Part shown: piece after piece, positions 1-9,652 of the stretch
Numbering within the stretch: the stretch's first letter is position 1
Layout: each line of letters opens with the position of its first letter
Assembly: GCA_947372925.1 (NCBI GenBank)
Contig: CANBVQ010000004.1
Span: forward strand, 1 to 64,000
Direction of reading: 5' to 3'
Origin: Acidimicrobiaceae bacterium
Lineage (GTDB): Bacteria; Actinomycetota; Acidimicrobiia; Acidimicrobiales; RAAP-2
DNA length: 64,000 bases
Notes under the pieces: generated by a model
What the model saw: only the letters and a program-made list of their open reading frames with translations
What the model was told of the DNA's origin: nothing
The model's database searches: none
Made by a program: the position numbers and the translations under genes

Positions 1-1019
1 GTCGAGGAGTAGATCGATGAGACCGAGGGTTCGAAGATGGGAGTGCGCTCGGCGCGAGTCACCTTGCCCACTTCTTCCACCACGCGGGCGAGGTGCTCGG
101 GTGTAGTGCCACAGCAGCCACCGACGGCGGCGACGCCGTAGTCGGCGACGAAGCGGGCGAGGTGTTCGGCCAGGCCATCGGGGGTGAGGTCGTAGTGCAT
201 CTTGCCGTCCACGACGCTCGGGAGCCCGGCGTTAGGGAGACAGGCCAAGGGCACGGGTGCGGTGTCGGAAAGCTGGCGCAGCGGCTCGTGCATCTCCACC
301 GGGCCGGTAGCGCAGTTCAGCCCCAAGACGTCCACGCCGAGGGGGAGGAGTGAGGTAATGGCCGAGCCAATCTCGGTACCGGGCAGCATGCGGCCGGTGA
401 GCTCAATCGTGACCTGGGCCTGAATCGGAACGATTCGACCGTGACGGGCCATCGCGCGGTGGCAGGCATTGATTGCAGCCTTGCCGGAGAGGAGGTCGAA
501 CATAGTCTCTACGAGCAGGAGGTCTACGCCGCCTTCAAGAAGCCCGTAGGCCAGTTCTTCGTACGAGGCGGAGAGCTCGTCGTAGGAAATTTGACCCAAC
601 GTGGGGAACTTTGTACCGGGCCCGATGGATCCGGCAACAAACTTGGGCGAGTTGGCGGTGGCGTACTCATCGGCGACTCGGCGAGCAATCTGCGCTGAAG
701 TTATGGCGAGTTCATGTGCCTTTTCGGGGATTCCGTATTCGGCCAGGACGATAGAGAAGGAGCCGAATGAATTGGTCTCGATTACGTCCACGCCCACGTC
801 GAGAAAAGACCGGTGGAGGCGCTCAATCGCATCAGGGCGCGTGAGAACGAGAAGTTCATTGCAACCTTCAAGGTCATCGCCACCGAAGTCGGCCGCCGTG
901 AGGTTTTCCAGCTGGAGGTTCGTGCCCGTCGCCCCGTCAAAAATCAGGGCGCGTTGAGCAAGTGCGGCGAGATAGGGATCGCTGGCACTGGGTCGTTTAA
1001 AAGGGGGCAAGGTCGTCAT
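1..1019 (-). CDS. metH: Methionine synthase (B12-dependent), homocysteine-binding domain; partial, continues past left edge
   Basis: Reverse-strand translation from ATG at 1019: MTTLPPFKRPSASDPYLAALAQRALIFDGATGTNLQLENL...VLGLNCATGP...AAVGGCCGTTPEHL; zinc-site GGCCG and GATGTNLQ motifs. Confidence 0.88.
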   Translation of the reverse strand, partial: MTTLPPFKRPSASDPYLAALAQRALIFDGATGTNLQLENLTAADFGGDDLEGCNELLVLTRPDAIERLHRSFLDVGVDVIETNSFGSFSIVLAEYGIPEKAHELAITSAQIARRVADEYATANSPKFVAGSIGPGTKFPTLGQISYDELSASYEELAYGLLEGGVDLLLVETMFDLLSGKAAINACHRAMARHGRIVPIQAQVTIELTGRMLPGTEIGSAITSLLPLGVDVLGLNCATGPVEMHEPLRQLSDTAPVPLACLPNAGLPSVVDGKMHYDLTPDGLAEHLARFVADYGVAAVGGCCGTTPEHLARVVEEVGKVTRAERTPIFEPSVSSIYSS

Positions 1020-1116
1020 GGAGATGCGATAAGGCTACCGTTTCGCCCCTGAGGAGCCCTCGAAATACCTCGTCGGTTGCGGGGTAGCGAAATGGAGCCA
1101 CCGGTACGCTTTGGTG

Positions 1117-1659
1117 ATGAAGATCTATACCCGCGACGGTGACGATGGAACAACGGGCCTCTACTTTGGTGGTCGCGTCCAGAAAAGTTCCGATCCCATT
1201 GAGGTCAACGGTGCAGTCGATGAAGCCCAGGCCGCCATTGGGTGGGCTCGAGCACTCCAGGGTCCCGACACGGAGCTCAACAAAGTCCTGATTCACATTG
1301 AGCGTGACCTCTGGGTTTTGATGGCCGAGGTCGCCACGCTTCCCGAAAATCGTTCGAAATTGGCCGCCGGTAAGTCGTTGGTGACCTCCGAGATGGTGGC
1401 GCACCTCGAAGTACAGATTGATGCCTATAGCGCGCTTATTGAGATGCCGAAAGAGTTCATCGTCCCGGGCGCCAACCAGGCCTCAGCTTCGTTGGACGTT
1501 GCCCGAACGGTCGTCCGTCGGGCGGAGCGAATCGCGGTGACCTACCCGCTGCCCGACTCGCACGTGATTTCATACCTGAACCGCTTAAGTGACCTAATTT
1601 GGACTTTGGCCCGTTATGCGGAAGGGCCTAATCACCCGACAGCTCGCGCTGCCGAATAA
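1117..1659 (+). CDS. Cob(I)alamin adenosyltransferase, PduO type
   Basis: MKIYTRDGDDGTTGLYFGGRV...VARTVVRRAERIAV...YLNRLSDLIWTLAR; start refined to ATG 1117 (TACGCT-N6-ATG). Confidence 0.9.
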   Translation: MKIYTRDGDDGTTGLYFGGRVQKSSDPIEVNGAVDEAQAAIGWARALQGPDTELNKVLIHIERDLWVLMAEVATLPENRSKLAAGKSLVTSEMVAHLEVQIDAYSALIEMPKEFIVPGANQASASLDVARTVVRRAERIAVTYPLPDSHVISYLNRLSDLIWTLARYAEGPNHPTARAAE

Positions 1660-1677
1660 TCGAAAGAGGGAAATACC

Positions 1678-3171
1678 ATGGCCCGTGCCATTTCAGTAAC
1701 GCCAATGAGTGAGCTATCAAGTTTCACCTCCGTAGTCGTCCCTCTCGTGGTCGCTGACGGAAAGCTCAGTCTCGCCGCTGGAGCGCCAGCAACGATTAAC
1801 GGCGTAACTCTCCCAACCGAGATCTCGTCGGAGTGGTGTGAGCACCAGGGTCTTCGTCCCAAGCTCGGGTCGTCGGTCACTTTCCGCAACGTTGACGGAA
1901 CTTCAGTGACATTGGTTGTGACGAATGGGGCTGGCACGTCGCTCGAGCAGTGGCGACAGATTGGCGCGGTGGTCGCTAAGGCCACCCCCAAGGTGCCTAC
2001 CGCCATAGTTCTGTCCATCTCCCCGACTGCCCCGGTGAGCAACATCGCACAAGCACTGGTCGAAGGGGCCACGCTGGCTAGCTACTCCTACAAGGGCGGA
2101 ACCGAAAGTTCCCCAATCGCTGTTATTCCAGTCGGTCCGGACATTCAAGCGTTAACGGCAGCCGTCTCCGAGGGTGTGCGTCTCGGTGCTCTTGTCGCGA
2201 GTGGTGTGAACTGGGCGAAACATCTCATCGATATGCCCGCAATTGACTTGCATCCCAAGTCCTTCGCCAACTTCGTTATCGAGCGGCTCGAGGGAATTCC
2301 CAACATTGACCTTGAAATCTGGAAAGACTCCAAGATTGCCGAGGAGCGCCTCGGCGGGCTTCAGGGCGTGAACCTCGGTTCGGCCCAACCAGCCCGACTG
2401 GTCCAGGCGACCTATACGCCTGCGAACAATCCCGATGCCCCGCACATTGTGCTCGTCGGCAAGGGCGTGACTTTCGATACTGGCGGCCTCTGGCTCAAGT
2501 CGGCTGCGGGAATGGCCACGATGAAGACTGATATGTCGGGCGCAGCCATCGTCATCTCGGTGTTGGCCACGGCCGCCGAAATGGCTCTACCAATTCGCAT
2601 TACGGCGATTGCGCCGCTCACCGAGAACATGACCGGCGGGGCCTCAATGCGCCCCGGCGATGTTCTCAAGATCCGCAACGGCAAGACGGTCGAAGTGATC
2701 AACCCCGACGCCGAAGGTCGCTTGATTTTGGCCGACGGTCTGAGCTTGGCCGCCGAGCGCGAACCTGAAGCGATTATCGACATCGCCACGTTGACCGGTG
2801 CGCAAGTGACGGCCCTGGGCGAGGATGTAGGGGCGCTCTTTGCAACGGATGACACGCTGGCCGCGAGTCTCGTGGCCGCGAGTGCTGAAACCGGCGAACC
2901 CTTTTGGCAGCTTCCACTTGTTGATGGCTACGAGCCGCAGCTCGAGTCTGACGTGGCCGACCTCAAGAACCTCGGAAAGCCCGGTAACGCGGGTGCCATT
3001 GTCGCCGCACTCTTTTTGCGCAACTTTACGAACGGTATTTCGTGGGCCCACCTCGATATTGCCGGACCGAGTCGAGCCGACAGTACTCGTGGGTACTACC
3101 AGCGTGGCGCCACGGCATTCGGTGCCCGCACCCTGCTCCAGTATCTGATTACACGCTCACGACAGTCGTAG
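1678..3171 (+). CDS. pepA: Leucyl aminopeptidase (M17)
   Basis: VGKGVTFDTGGLWLK..., NPDAEGRLILADGL, M17 signature. Confidence 0.93.
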   Translation: MARAISVTPMSELSSFTSVVVPLVVADGKLSLAAGAPATINGVTLPTEISSEWCEHQGLRPKLGSSVTFRNVDGTSVTLVVTNGAGTSLEQWRQIGAVVAKATPKVPTAIVLSISPTAPVSNIAQALVEGATLASYSYKGGTESSPIAVIPVGPDIQALTAAVSEGVRLGALVASGVNWAKHLIDMPAIDLHPKSFANFVIERLEGIPNIDLEIWKDSKIAEERLGGLQGVNLGSAQPARLVQATYTPANNPDAPHIVLVGKGVTFDTGGLWLKSAAGMATMKTDMSGAAIVISVLATAAEMALPIRITAIAPLTENMTGGASMRPGDVLKIRNGKTVEVINPDAEGRLILADGLSLAAEREPEAIIDIATLTGAQVTALGEDVGALFATDDTLAASLVAASAETGEPFWQLPLVDGYEPQLESDVADLKNLGKPGNAGAIVAALFLRNFTNGISWAHLDIAGPSRADSTRGYYQRGATAFGARTLLQYLITRSRQS

Positions 3172-3753
3172 AACTCGCGATGTGCGTGAAGGCACATCGC
3201 GATCTAGTGACGGTGATCGCACATCGTTGCCGTCGGGACGTCCAATCAAAATGCTCCCAAACAGGCGCCACGGGGCGCTGACTCCGGCGAACGACAAGAT
3301 CTCTGCTTCGTGACGAAAATTGCCCCAAAAACAGGTAGCCCAATTGTCTTCAGCGACAGCCAGGAGTAACTGCATCGTCGCCATCGCGGCGTCGGTGTGC
3401 CAGTAGGGGATTGGCCAGGCGTCTTGATTGCCGAGTCCGCTCTGGGCCTTGTCAGATTCGCTGTAGCGCTCGGTGTAGAGGTCGGGGTTCGACATGGCGA
3501 GGACGACGCCCCCGGCGCGAAGCAGCCCGGCAGCGCGTCGGGCATTCGAACGCCACGTCTCGTCAGTGGCGACCTCGAAGAAGTGGGCGACCTTCGTCGA
3601 TTCGATGACGACGAATTGGACGCCGGCACTATTGCCGGCCGTTGGAGCGCTCAGCGCCAATTCGCACCACCCCGCCATCAGATCGCCAGGAACGGGCGTG
3701 CCATCAAAGGAACGGACCATACGGCGGCTGCGGGCGAGATCGGAGAACTCCAC
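3157..3753 (-). CDS. Nitroreductase family protein
   Basis: RRMVRSFDGTPVPGDLM...ALSAPTAGNSAGVQF...ATCFWGNFR. Confidence 0.8.
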   Translation of the reverse strand: MEFSDLARSRRMVRSFDGTPVPGDLMAGWCELALSAPTAGNSAGVQFVVIESTKVAHFFEVATDETWRSNARRAAGLLRAGGVVLAMSNPDLYTERYSESDKAQSGLGNQDAWPIPYWHTDAAMATMQLLLAVAEDNWATCFWGNFRHEAEILSFAGVSAPWRLFGSILIGRPDGNDVRSPSLDRDVPSRTSRVLRLS

Positions 3754-3775
3754 CTAGGCAGACTAAAAGATGCCG

Positions 3776-3804
3776 TTGTCTATTCCTGACCAAAATGGTA
3801 GGGT
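3776..3804 (+). promoter_or_regulatory. Candidate promoter TTGTCT-N17-TAGGGT for rhodanese-ThiF gene
   Basis: TTGTCT 3776-3781, TAGGGT 3799-3804. Confidence 0.5.
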
Positions 3805-3806
3805 TT

Positions 3807-3822
3807 AACTCCTAAAGGAGTT
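3807..3822. promoter_or_regulatory. Perfect palindrome AACTCC-TAAA-GGAGTT over the predicted start site and Shine-Dalgarno
   Basis: Direct reading; arms 3807-3812 and 3817-3822. Confidence 0.6.
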
Positions 3823-3826
3823 CACT

Positions 3827-4993
3827 ATGGCTACCCCCCGCGACTTACTCAACGCCGCCAAGTCCGAGATTCGTGAAATCGAAGCCTCGGCCGTTGCGGC
3901 TCAACTCGATCACTTCACGATTCTCGACGTCCGTGAACCGGACGAGTACGACCAGGGTGCCGTTCCTAACGCCATTCACGTACCCCGTGGTCAGCTCGAA
4001 TTCTCCATTGAAGGACGTCTCCCGGACAAGACGGCCCACATCGCCGTCTATTGCGCCGGTGGTGTCCGTTCGGCCTTTGCCACCAAGACGTTGCAGGACC
4101 TTGGATACCAAGACGTCGTTTCAGTTATCGGTGGTTTCAACAAGTGGAAGGACGACGGCCTACCGTGGACGACTCCTCGGACTCTGACGGCCGATCAGCG
4201 CAACCGCTACCAGCGTCACCTGCTTCTGCCTGAAGTTGGCGAAGTAGGCCAGCTCAAGTTGCTCGACGCCAAGGTGTTGATGCTCGGTGCTGGTGGACTC
4301 GGTTCGCCTTCGGCGCTGTACCTCGCCGCCGCCGGTGTTGGAACGATCGGTGTCATCGACATGGATGTAGTGGACGCCTCGAACATTCAGCGTCAGATTC
4401 TCCACAACATGGACCGGGTCGGCATGCGCAAGGTCGACTCGGCTAAGGCGACGTTGTCAGCACTTAATCCCGATCTCAATGTCATCACCTACGACACCCG
4501 CCTGGGCGCCGACAACATCTTGGACATCATTGACGGCTACGACGTCATCGTGGATGGAACGGACAACTTCCCGACGCGCTACCTCGTCAACGACGCCGCT
4601 CTCTTAAAGAAGATTCCCGTGGTACACGGTTCAATCTTTCGATTCGAGGGTCAAGTCACAATCTTTAACCCCTACGTTGGACCGTGCTATCGCTGCATGA
4701 TTCCTGAGCCACCACCCGCCGAACTGGCACCAAGCTGCGCCGAGGCTGGTGTTTTGGGCGTGCTGCCCGGCATCATTGGTTCGATTCAGGCTCTTGAAGC
4801 GTTGAAGCTGATCTTGAACCTGGGTGATCCGTTGGTGGGCCGTCTGCTCAGCTACGACGCACTCGACCAGTCATTTAGAACCTTCAAGGTCCGTCGCGAC
4901 CCTGCGTGCCCCGCCTGTGGCGAGAACGCTGGGGAAATTGTGATTGCGGAGTACGACGAGTTCTGCATGCCGCACGCGGTGCTCAAGGCTTAG
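3827..4993 (+). CDS. Rhodanese (N-terminal)-ThiF/MoeB E1-like adenylyltransferase fusion
   Basis: N-term DVREPDEYDQGAVPNAIHVPRG...VYCAGGVRSAFA then LGAGGLGSPSALYLAAAGVG...DGTDNFPTRYLVND...CYRC/CPAC zinc ligands. Confidence 0.9.
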   Translation: MATPRDLLNAAKSEIREIEASAVAAQLDHFTILDVREPDEYDQGAVPNAIHVPRGQLEFSIEGRLPDKTAHIAVYCAGGVRSAFATKTLQDLGYQDVVSVIGGFNKWKDDGLPWTTPRTLTADQRNRYQRHLLLPEVGEVGQLKLLDAKVLMLGAGGLGSPSALYLAAAGVGTIGVIDMDVVDASNIQRQILHNMDRVGMRKVDSAKATLSALNPDLNVITYDTRLGADNILDIIDGYDVIVDGTDNFPTRYLVNDAALLKKIPVVHGSIFRFEGQVTIFNPYVGPCYRCMIPEPPPAELAPSCAEAGVLGVLPGIIGSIQALEALKLILNLGDPLVGRLLSYDALDQSFRTFKVRRDPACPACGENAGEIVIAEYDEFCMPHAVLKA

Positions 4994-5493
4994 TCCTTAG
5001 CCACGACCACAATGGTGCCAGCAGACTTGTCGTGCAAGGTCTGCTTCTGGGGGTCCCAGAGCGGCCACAAGACGTTGAGCAAAAGTGCGAGTGAACCTAG
5101 GGGTCGCAAGACCCACGTCATTGACGATGCCGCATTGAAGAGTTGGTAGACCGCGGCGCGCCGATAGGCCATCTCTGCGGTTATTGGGCTCCCGTCGGCA
5201 GCGACGACGCGGATTCCGAGTGCCTTGGCCCCGACAGTTTGTCCGTTGCGCTTAGTCCACATAAGTGATAGATACATGAACTCCAGGACAAAGCTCACGA
5301 GGAGGGCGATGATGGCTGGGGTGTGAACCAAAATCACACTCAAAATGAGGAGAATCGGCAAGAGAACGATGAAGTCCACGAAGGACGCCCCGACGCGCTT
5401 CCACCATCCAGCTAGTTCCATTTGACTGGAGGCGGCGTTGCAGGCCTGACACGCTTGGCCTTCATACTGCGTTCCACACTCGGTACAAAACAT
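4990..5493 (-). CDS. RDD family membrane protein with N-terminal zinc ribbon
   Basis: MFCTECGTQYEGQACQAC...; hydrophobic segments; RNGQTVGAKALGIRVV RDD-type motif. Confidence 0.8.
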   Translation of the reverse strand: MFCTECGTQYEGQACQACNAASSQMELAGWWKRVGASFVDFIVLLPILLILSVILVHTPAIIALLVSFVLEFMYLSLMWTKRNGQTVGAKALGIRVVAADGSPITAEMAYRRAAVYQLFNAASSMTWVLRPLGSLALLLNVLWPLWDPQKQTLHDKSAGTIVVVAKD

Positions 5494-5511
5494 TGATACT
5501 CCTCGGTCTGT

Positions 5512-6552
5512 TCAGTAGGAATAGTAAAGCGATTGATACCAGGGAATCGCGATACTGAGTTCATGTCCGGCCGCAATCGTTCGTTGAGTCTCTATCTCGA
5601 CGTTCGCCGTTTGCGGTGCATTCATCCACGAACGAACCCGCGTGGCCCCATCGTCGGGGGTGGCAACATGAGCGTACGGGGGCAGTAATTCGGCGCCGAC
5701 AGTGGTCCACGTCACGGCGGGGATGCCGGCGCGCATGGCTTCAAGGAGAACGAGGGGCTGTCCTTCCCATTTAGATGGCAAAACAAAGAAATCAGTGGCG
5801 GGTAACCAGGCTGCAGCGTCACTGACAAACTCCACCGTTCGAAAGTGGCGTTGGAGTCCAAGGGTAGTGATCCGCGACTCAAATTGGGCCCGCAGTGGTC
5901 CGTCGCCGCAACAGACCATCACGACATTTGTGTCGCGCAGGCATTGAGCAAACGCGAGAAGGGAGCCATGATCTTTTTGTGCCGAGAACCGCGCCGGCCA
6001 TAAGGCGACAAAATCATCATCAGTTGTACCGAAACGCGTATTGAACTCTGAACGAGTTTTTGGAGTCTGTTCGGGCGGGGTGGCGTTCTCGAGCAGCCGA
6101 ACGGTGAGCCCGAAGTCTTGAAGAACCGATTGTGGTCCTGGGCCGCAGGCCAAAACCTGCACGGGCAGGAGACGCAGCAGGCGTAGTAGGCCCTTTGGAA
6201 CGGCCGCGGGGTCGATTCCGTGGCACGTGACAAATCGCTTAGCCCGTCGGCGAGTGAGAGCCACAAAAGGGCCCGTGCGGAGCCCGTGACCGTGGACTAC
6301 TTCAACCTGCAGGCCACGTGCGTAACGACGAAGTGTACGGAGGAAGGGAATCCCGAACCACTTGAGTAGCGGTGGCGCAGGAATATAGGTCACGCCTTTA
6401 ACGGTTTCACTCGAAAGTCTTCCGCCCACGAGGATGCTGACCTGACTTCCGGATCTAGCTAGAGCCTCGCTGATGAGGCGAACCTGGGCCTGCATGCCAC
6501 CCGTGCCGTCATTGGGCAGCACCATTAGGACCCCTGGGGTGGCGGAACTCAC
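5512..6552 (-). CDS. Glycosyltransferase, GT4-like
   Basis: [18 protein letters not shown]...[10 protein letters not shown]...[26 protein letters not shown]. Confidence 0.83.
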   Translation of the reverse strand: MSSATPGVLMVLPNDGTGGMQAQVRLISEALARSGSQVSILVGGRLSSETVKGVTYIPAPPLLKWFGIPFLRTLRRYARGLQVEVVHGHGLRTGPFVALTRRRAKRFVTCHGIDPAAVPKGLLRLLRLLPVQVLACGPGPQSVLQDFGLTVRLLENATPPEQTPKTRSEFNTRFGTTDDDFVALWPARFSAQKDHGSLLAFAQCLRDTNVVMVCCGDGPLRAQFESRITTLGLQRHFRTVEFVSDAAAWLPATDFFVLPSKWEGQPLVLLEAMRAGIPAVTWTTVGAELLPPYAHVATPDDGATRVRSWMNAPQTANVEIETQRTIAAGHELSIAIPWYQSLYYSY

Positions 6553-6611
6553 CTAGACATCGTGCCATGCGGAATCGTCAACTCCGGCGCAAACCTCTAA
6601 CCTTGATAGTT

Positions 6612-8195
6612 GTGACAAGCGCAAATGGACGATTTACGGATTCAGGTATCGAGATTAAGCCGGTTTACGGCCCCGATGACCTCGAGGGCTTCGCCCCAGA
6701 AAGTGACCTGGGTACCCCTGGTACGTACCCCTACACCCGAGGGGTGCAGCCAACGATGTACCGCGGTCGCCTCTGGACGATGCGACAGTACGCCGGATTC
6801 GGTACGGCTGAGGCCACTAACGAACGATTCAAGTTTCTCCTGGGCGCCGGCCAGACTGGACTTTCCTGTGCCTTCGACCTCCCGACGCAGATGGGTTTCG
6901 ACTCGGATCATGTTCGTGCCGAAGGCGAAGTCGGCAAAGTTGGCGTCGCCATCTCGTCACTGGAAGACATGCGCCTGCTGCTGAGCGGATTGCCTCTCGA
7001 CGAAGTAACAACGTCGATGACGATTAACTCCACGGCTTCATCCCTCCTGTTGATGTACCAGTTGGTCGGTGAAGAACAGGGTGTCTCGGGCGACAAGCTT
7101 CGCGGCACAATTCAAAACGACATCTTGAAGGAGTATGTCGCTCGCGGAACGTACATCTACCCCCCGCGTCCTTCCATGCGGCTCATCGTTGACACCTTCG
7201 CCTACTGCGCCAAGGAAATTCCTAACTGGAACACGATTTCGATCTCCGGTTATCACATTCGCGAAGCAGGCTCGACGGCCGCTCAGGAAGTGGCCTTCAC
7301 ACTTGCTAACGGCATTGCGTATGTTGAAGCAGCCCTGGCCGCCGGATTGAAGCTCGACGATTTTGCACCCCGCCTGTCCTTCTTCTTTAATGCGCACAAC
7401 AACTTCTTCGAAGAGATTGCCAAGTTCCGCGCCGCCCGCCGTCTGTGGGCCCGGATCATGACCGAGCGCTTCAAGGCCACAGACCCCAAGTCGGCGATGC
7501 TTCGATTCCACACGCAAACCGGTGGATCGACCCTTACGGCCCAGCAGCCCCAGAACAACGTGGTGCGTGTCACCTTGCAGGCCCTCGCGGCCGCTCTCGG
7601 TGGAACCCAGAGTCTGCACACCAATGGTTTTGACGAAGCTCTCGGTCTGCCGACCGAACAGGCCGCCAAGCTGGCCCTACGGACCCAGCAAATCGTTGGT
7701 TACGAATCAGGTATTGCCGATACGGCCGACCCGCTGGCCGGTTCCTACTTTGTTGAGTCCCTCACGGACGAGATTGAAGAGCTCGCAACTGACTACATCA
7801 AGCGAATCGATGAGATGGGTGGCGCGGTCGCCGCTATCGAGGCTCGCTTTATGCAGGACGAGATCGAAACTGCGGCCTACGACTTCGCGCGAGCTGTTGA
7901 TCGTGGTGACAAGGTCGTGGTCGGCGTGAATAAGTTCAACGAAACTACGAACCAGAAGAACGACGTGTTCCCAATCGACGTGGAGCAGCAGCGCGCTCAG
8001 GAGAAGCGAGTGCGTGAACTTAAGCTCCGCCGTGACAATGCGGCAGTCACTGCGGCACTGGACGAGTTGGCGACAGCGGCTCGTGGTTCGAGCAACTTGC
8101 TCTACCCAATGAAGACAGCACTATCGCGTATGGCGACACTCGGTGAAGTTGCCGACACGCTTCGTGGCGAGTTCGGCGTGTACCAGCCCAGCTAG
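6612..8195 (+). CDS. Acyl-CoA (methylmalonyl-CoA) mutase large subunit, no B12-binding domain
   Basis: [45 protein letters not shown]...[20 protein letters not shown] start 6612 preferred over listed 6567. Confidence 0.9.
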   Translation: MTSANGRFTDSGIEIKPVYGPDDLEGFAPESDLGTPGTYPYTRGVQPTMYRGRLWTMRQYAGFGTAEATNERFKFLLGAGQTGLSCAFDLPTQMGFDSDHVRAEGEVGKVGVAISSLEDMRLLLSGLPLDEVTTSMTINSTASSLLLMYQLVGEEQGVSGDKLRGTIQNDILKEYVARGTYIYPPRPSMRLIVDTFAYCAKEIPNWNTISISGYHIREAGSTAAQEVAFTLANGIAYVEAALAAGLKLDDFAPRLSFFFNAHNNFFEEIAKFRAARRLWARIMTERFKATDPKSAMLRFHTQTGGSTLTAQQPQNNVVRVTLQALAAALGGTQSLHTNGFDEALGLPTEQAAKLALRTQQIVGYESGIADTADPLAGSYFVESLTDEIEELATDYIKRIDEMGGAVAAIEARFMQDEIETAAYDFARAVDRGDKVVVGVNKFNETTNQKNDVFPIDVEQQRAQEKRVRELKLRRDNAAVTAALDELATAARGSSNLLYPMKTALSRMATLGEVADTLRGEFGVYQPS

Positions 8196-8198
8196 GAA

Positions 8199-8492
8199 CT
8201 AGCGGGCGATTGGTTCGCTGTAGTGAATAACGTATGGCTTCTCTGAGTAGAAGTGGTGCGTTGCGGCACGCCACTCTTCAAAGAGGGGCGACGTGCGGAA
8301 GCCTTCCATGTGGACTTCGACGCTGTCCCACTTCACAATCAAGACGTAGTTCAAGCTTTCGACGACGCGACGAACTTCGGCTCCGTGGCAGCCGGGCGCT
8401 GATTCGATGATCGCGAAAGCCTTCGCCATCGCTGTTTCAAATTCGGCCTCGCGGCCCTCGGTGACGGTTAGCCAGGCGTGTTCGAGAATCAT
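8199..8492 (-). CDS. Antibiotic biosynthesis monooxygenase (ABM) domain protein
   Basis: MILEHAWLTVTEGREAEFETAMAKAFAIIESAPGCHGAEV; ATG 8492 overlaps the upstream gene's stop by 4 nt. Confidence 0.75.
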   Translation of the reverse strand: MILEHAWLTVTEGREAEFETAMAKAFAIIESAPGCHGAEVRRVVESLNYVLIVKWDSVEVHMEGFRTSPLFEEWRAATHHFYSEKPYVIHYSEPIAR

Positions 8493-9652
8493 CGGGCAAT
8501 CCTTTCGAGAAGTCGGTTTCGCAGCGGAACATCGAGAGCGGTGTCGACGGCCGTCATGGCCATAATCATGGCCCCTTCGAGTACGGCTTGGTCGGCCGAC
8601 GGGGTGATGCACGAAGCGGTGAATTCCGGCTGGTGGTTAATCGCACCGTTGGTTTCAATCTTGATCAGTGGGTGAATCGAAGGAGTCACCAGCGAGACGT
8701 TCGCCATGTCAGTCGAGATGGTTGGTTTGGCCACACCTTCGTCATCGAGTTCGAACGTGCGTCCAAAGCGCTCCGCATTGTTTCGGTAGTGCTTCAGAAT
8801 GTCACCATCGGAAATCATGTGAGTGAACTCGTGGCCGAGAACCTCAATTTCGTAACTGGTATCTGTCGCCAGCGTGGCCGCCTGAAAGCACTTGTCGACG
8901 CGAATTCTCAGTTCGTTCAGGCGTTCGATATTGATTGAGCGACACATGAACTGAGCGACCGACTTGGCGGGAATGATGTTGGCAAATGAACCACCGGTTT
9001 TGACCATGTGGTGGACTTGATCTCCGGGGCGGAGCTGTTGGCGTAGGAGACCAATGGCGACCTGCGCCAGGGTGAGGGCATCCACGGTATTGCGACCCTC
9101 CCAAGGGGCCGCTGAGGCGTGAGCCTCCTTGCCAAAGAAGGTCAGCTCGAAACCGACGACGGCGAGGCACTGCGCTTCGAGTCGTTCGGTCGGCCAGGGG
9201 TGCACCATCATCGAGAGGTGAACATCGTCGAAGAGTCCGGCGTTGATCATGTCAACTTTGCCACCGCCACCCTCTTCACTTGGTGTTCCGAAGACCACAA
9301 TCGTGGCATCGAGCTCGTCGGCTATGTCACCCAAAGCCAAGGCCGCCCCAACGGACGAGGAGGCGATGATGTTGTGGCCACAGGCGTGACCGACATCAGG
9401 CAGAGCGTCATATTCAGCGCACAGCGAGATGCGGAGTGCGCCCGAACCCTTCGTGGCCCGAAAGGCCGTCTCTAGTCCTGCGATTGGACGTTCGACGACA
9501 AAGCCGTGACGCGCCAGCAGGGCGGTTGTGACTTCGGCGGCGTGAAACTCCTCGTAGCCAATTTCGGGATGCGCGTGAATGTCGTGACTGAGCGTCAGGA
9601 GTTCTGTCTGCACCGCCGAAACGGAGCTGCGAATCCGTTCGTGGAGACTCAT
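8489..9652 (-). CDS. M20 family amidohydrolase/peptidase
   Basis: LSHDIHAHPEIGYEEFHA...CAEYDALPDVGHACGHN...GTPSEEGGGGKV. Confidence 0.88.
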   Translation of the reverse strand: MSLHERIRSSVSAVQTELLTLSHDIHAHPEIGYEEFHAAEVTTALLARHGFVVERPIAGLETAFRATKGSGALRISLCAEYDALPDVGHACGHNIIASSSVGAALALGDIADELDATIVVFGTPSEEGGGGKVDMINAGLFDDVHLSMMVHPWPTERLEAQCLAVVGFELTFFGKEAHASAAPWEGRNTVDALTLAQVAIGLLRQQLRPGDQVHHMVKTGGSFANIIPAKSVAQFMCRSINIERLNELRIRVDKCFQAATLATDTSYEIEVLGHEFTHMISDGDILKHYRNNAERFGRTFELDDEGVAKPTISTDMANVSLVTPSIHPLIKIETNGAINHQPEFTASCITPSADQAVLEGAMIMAMTAVDTALDVPLRNRLLERIAR

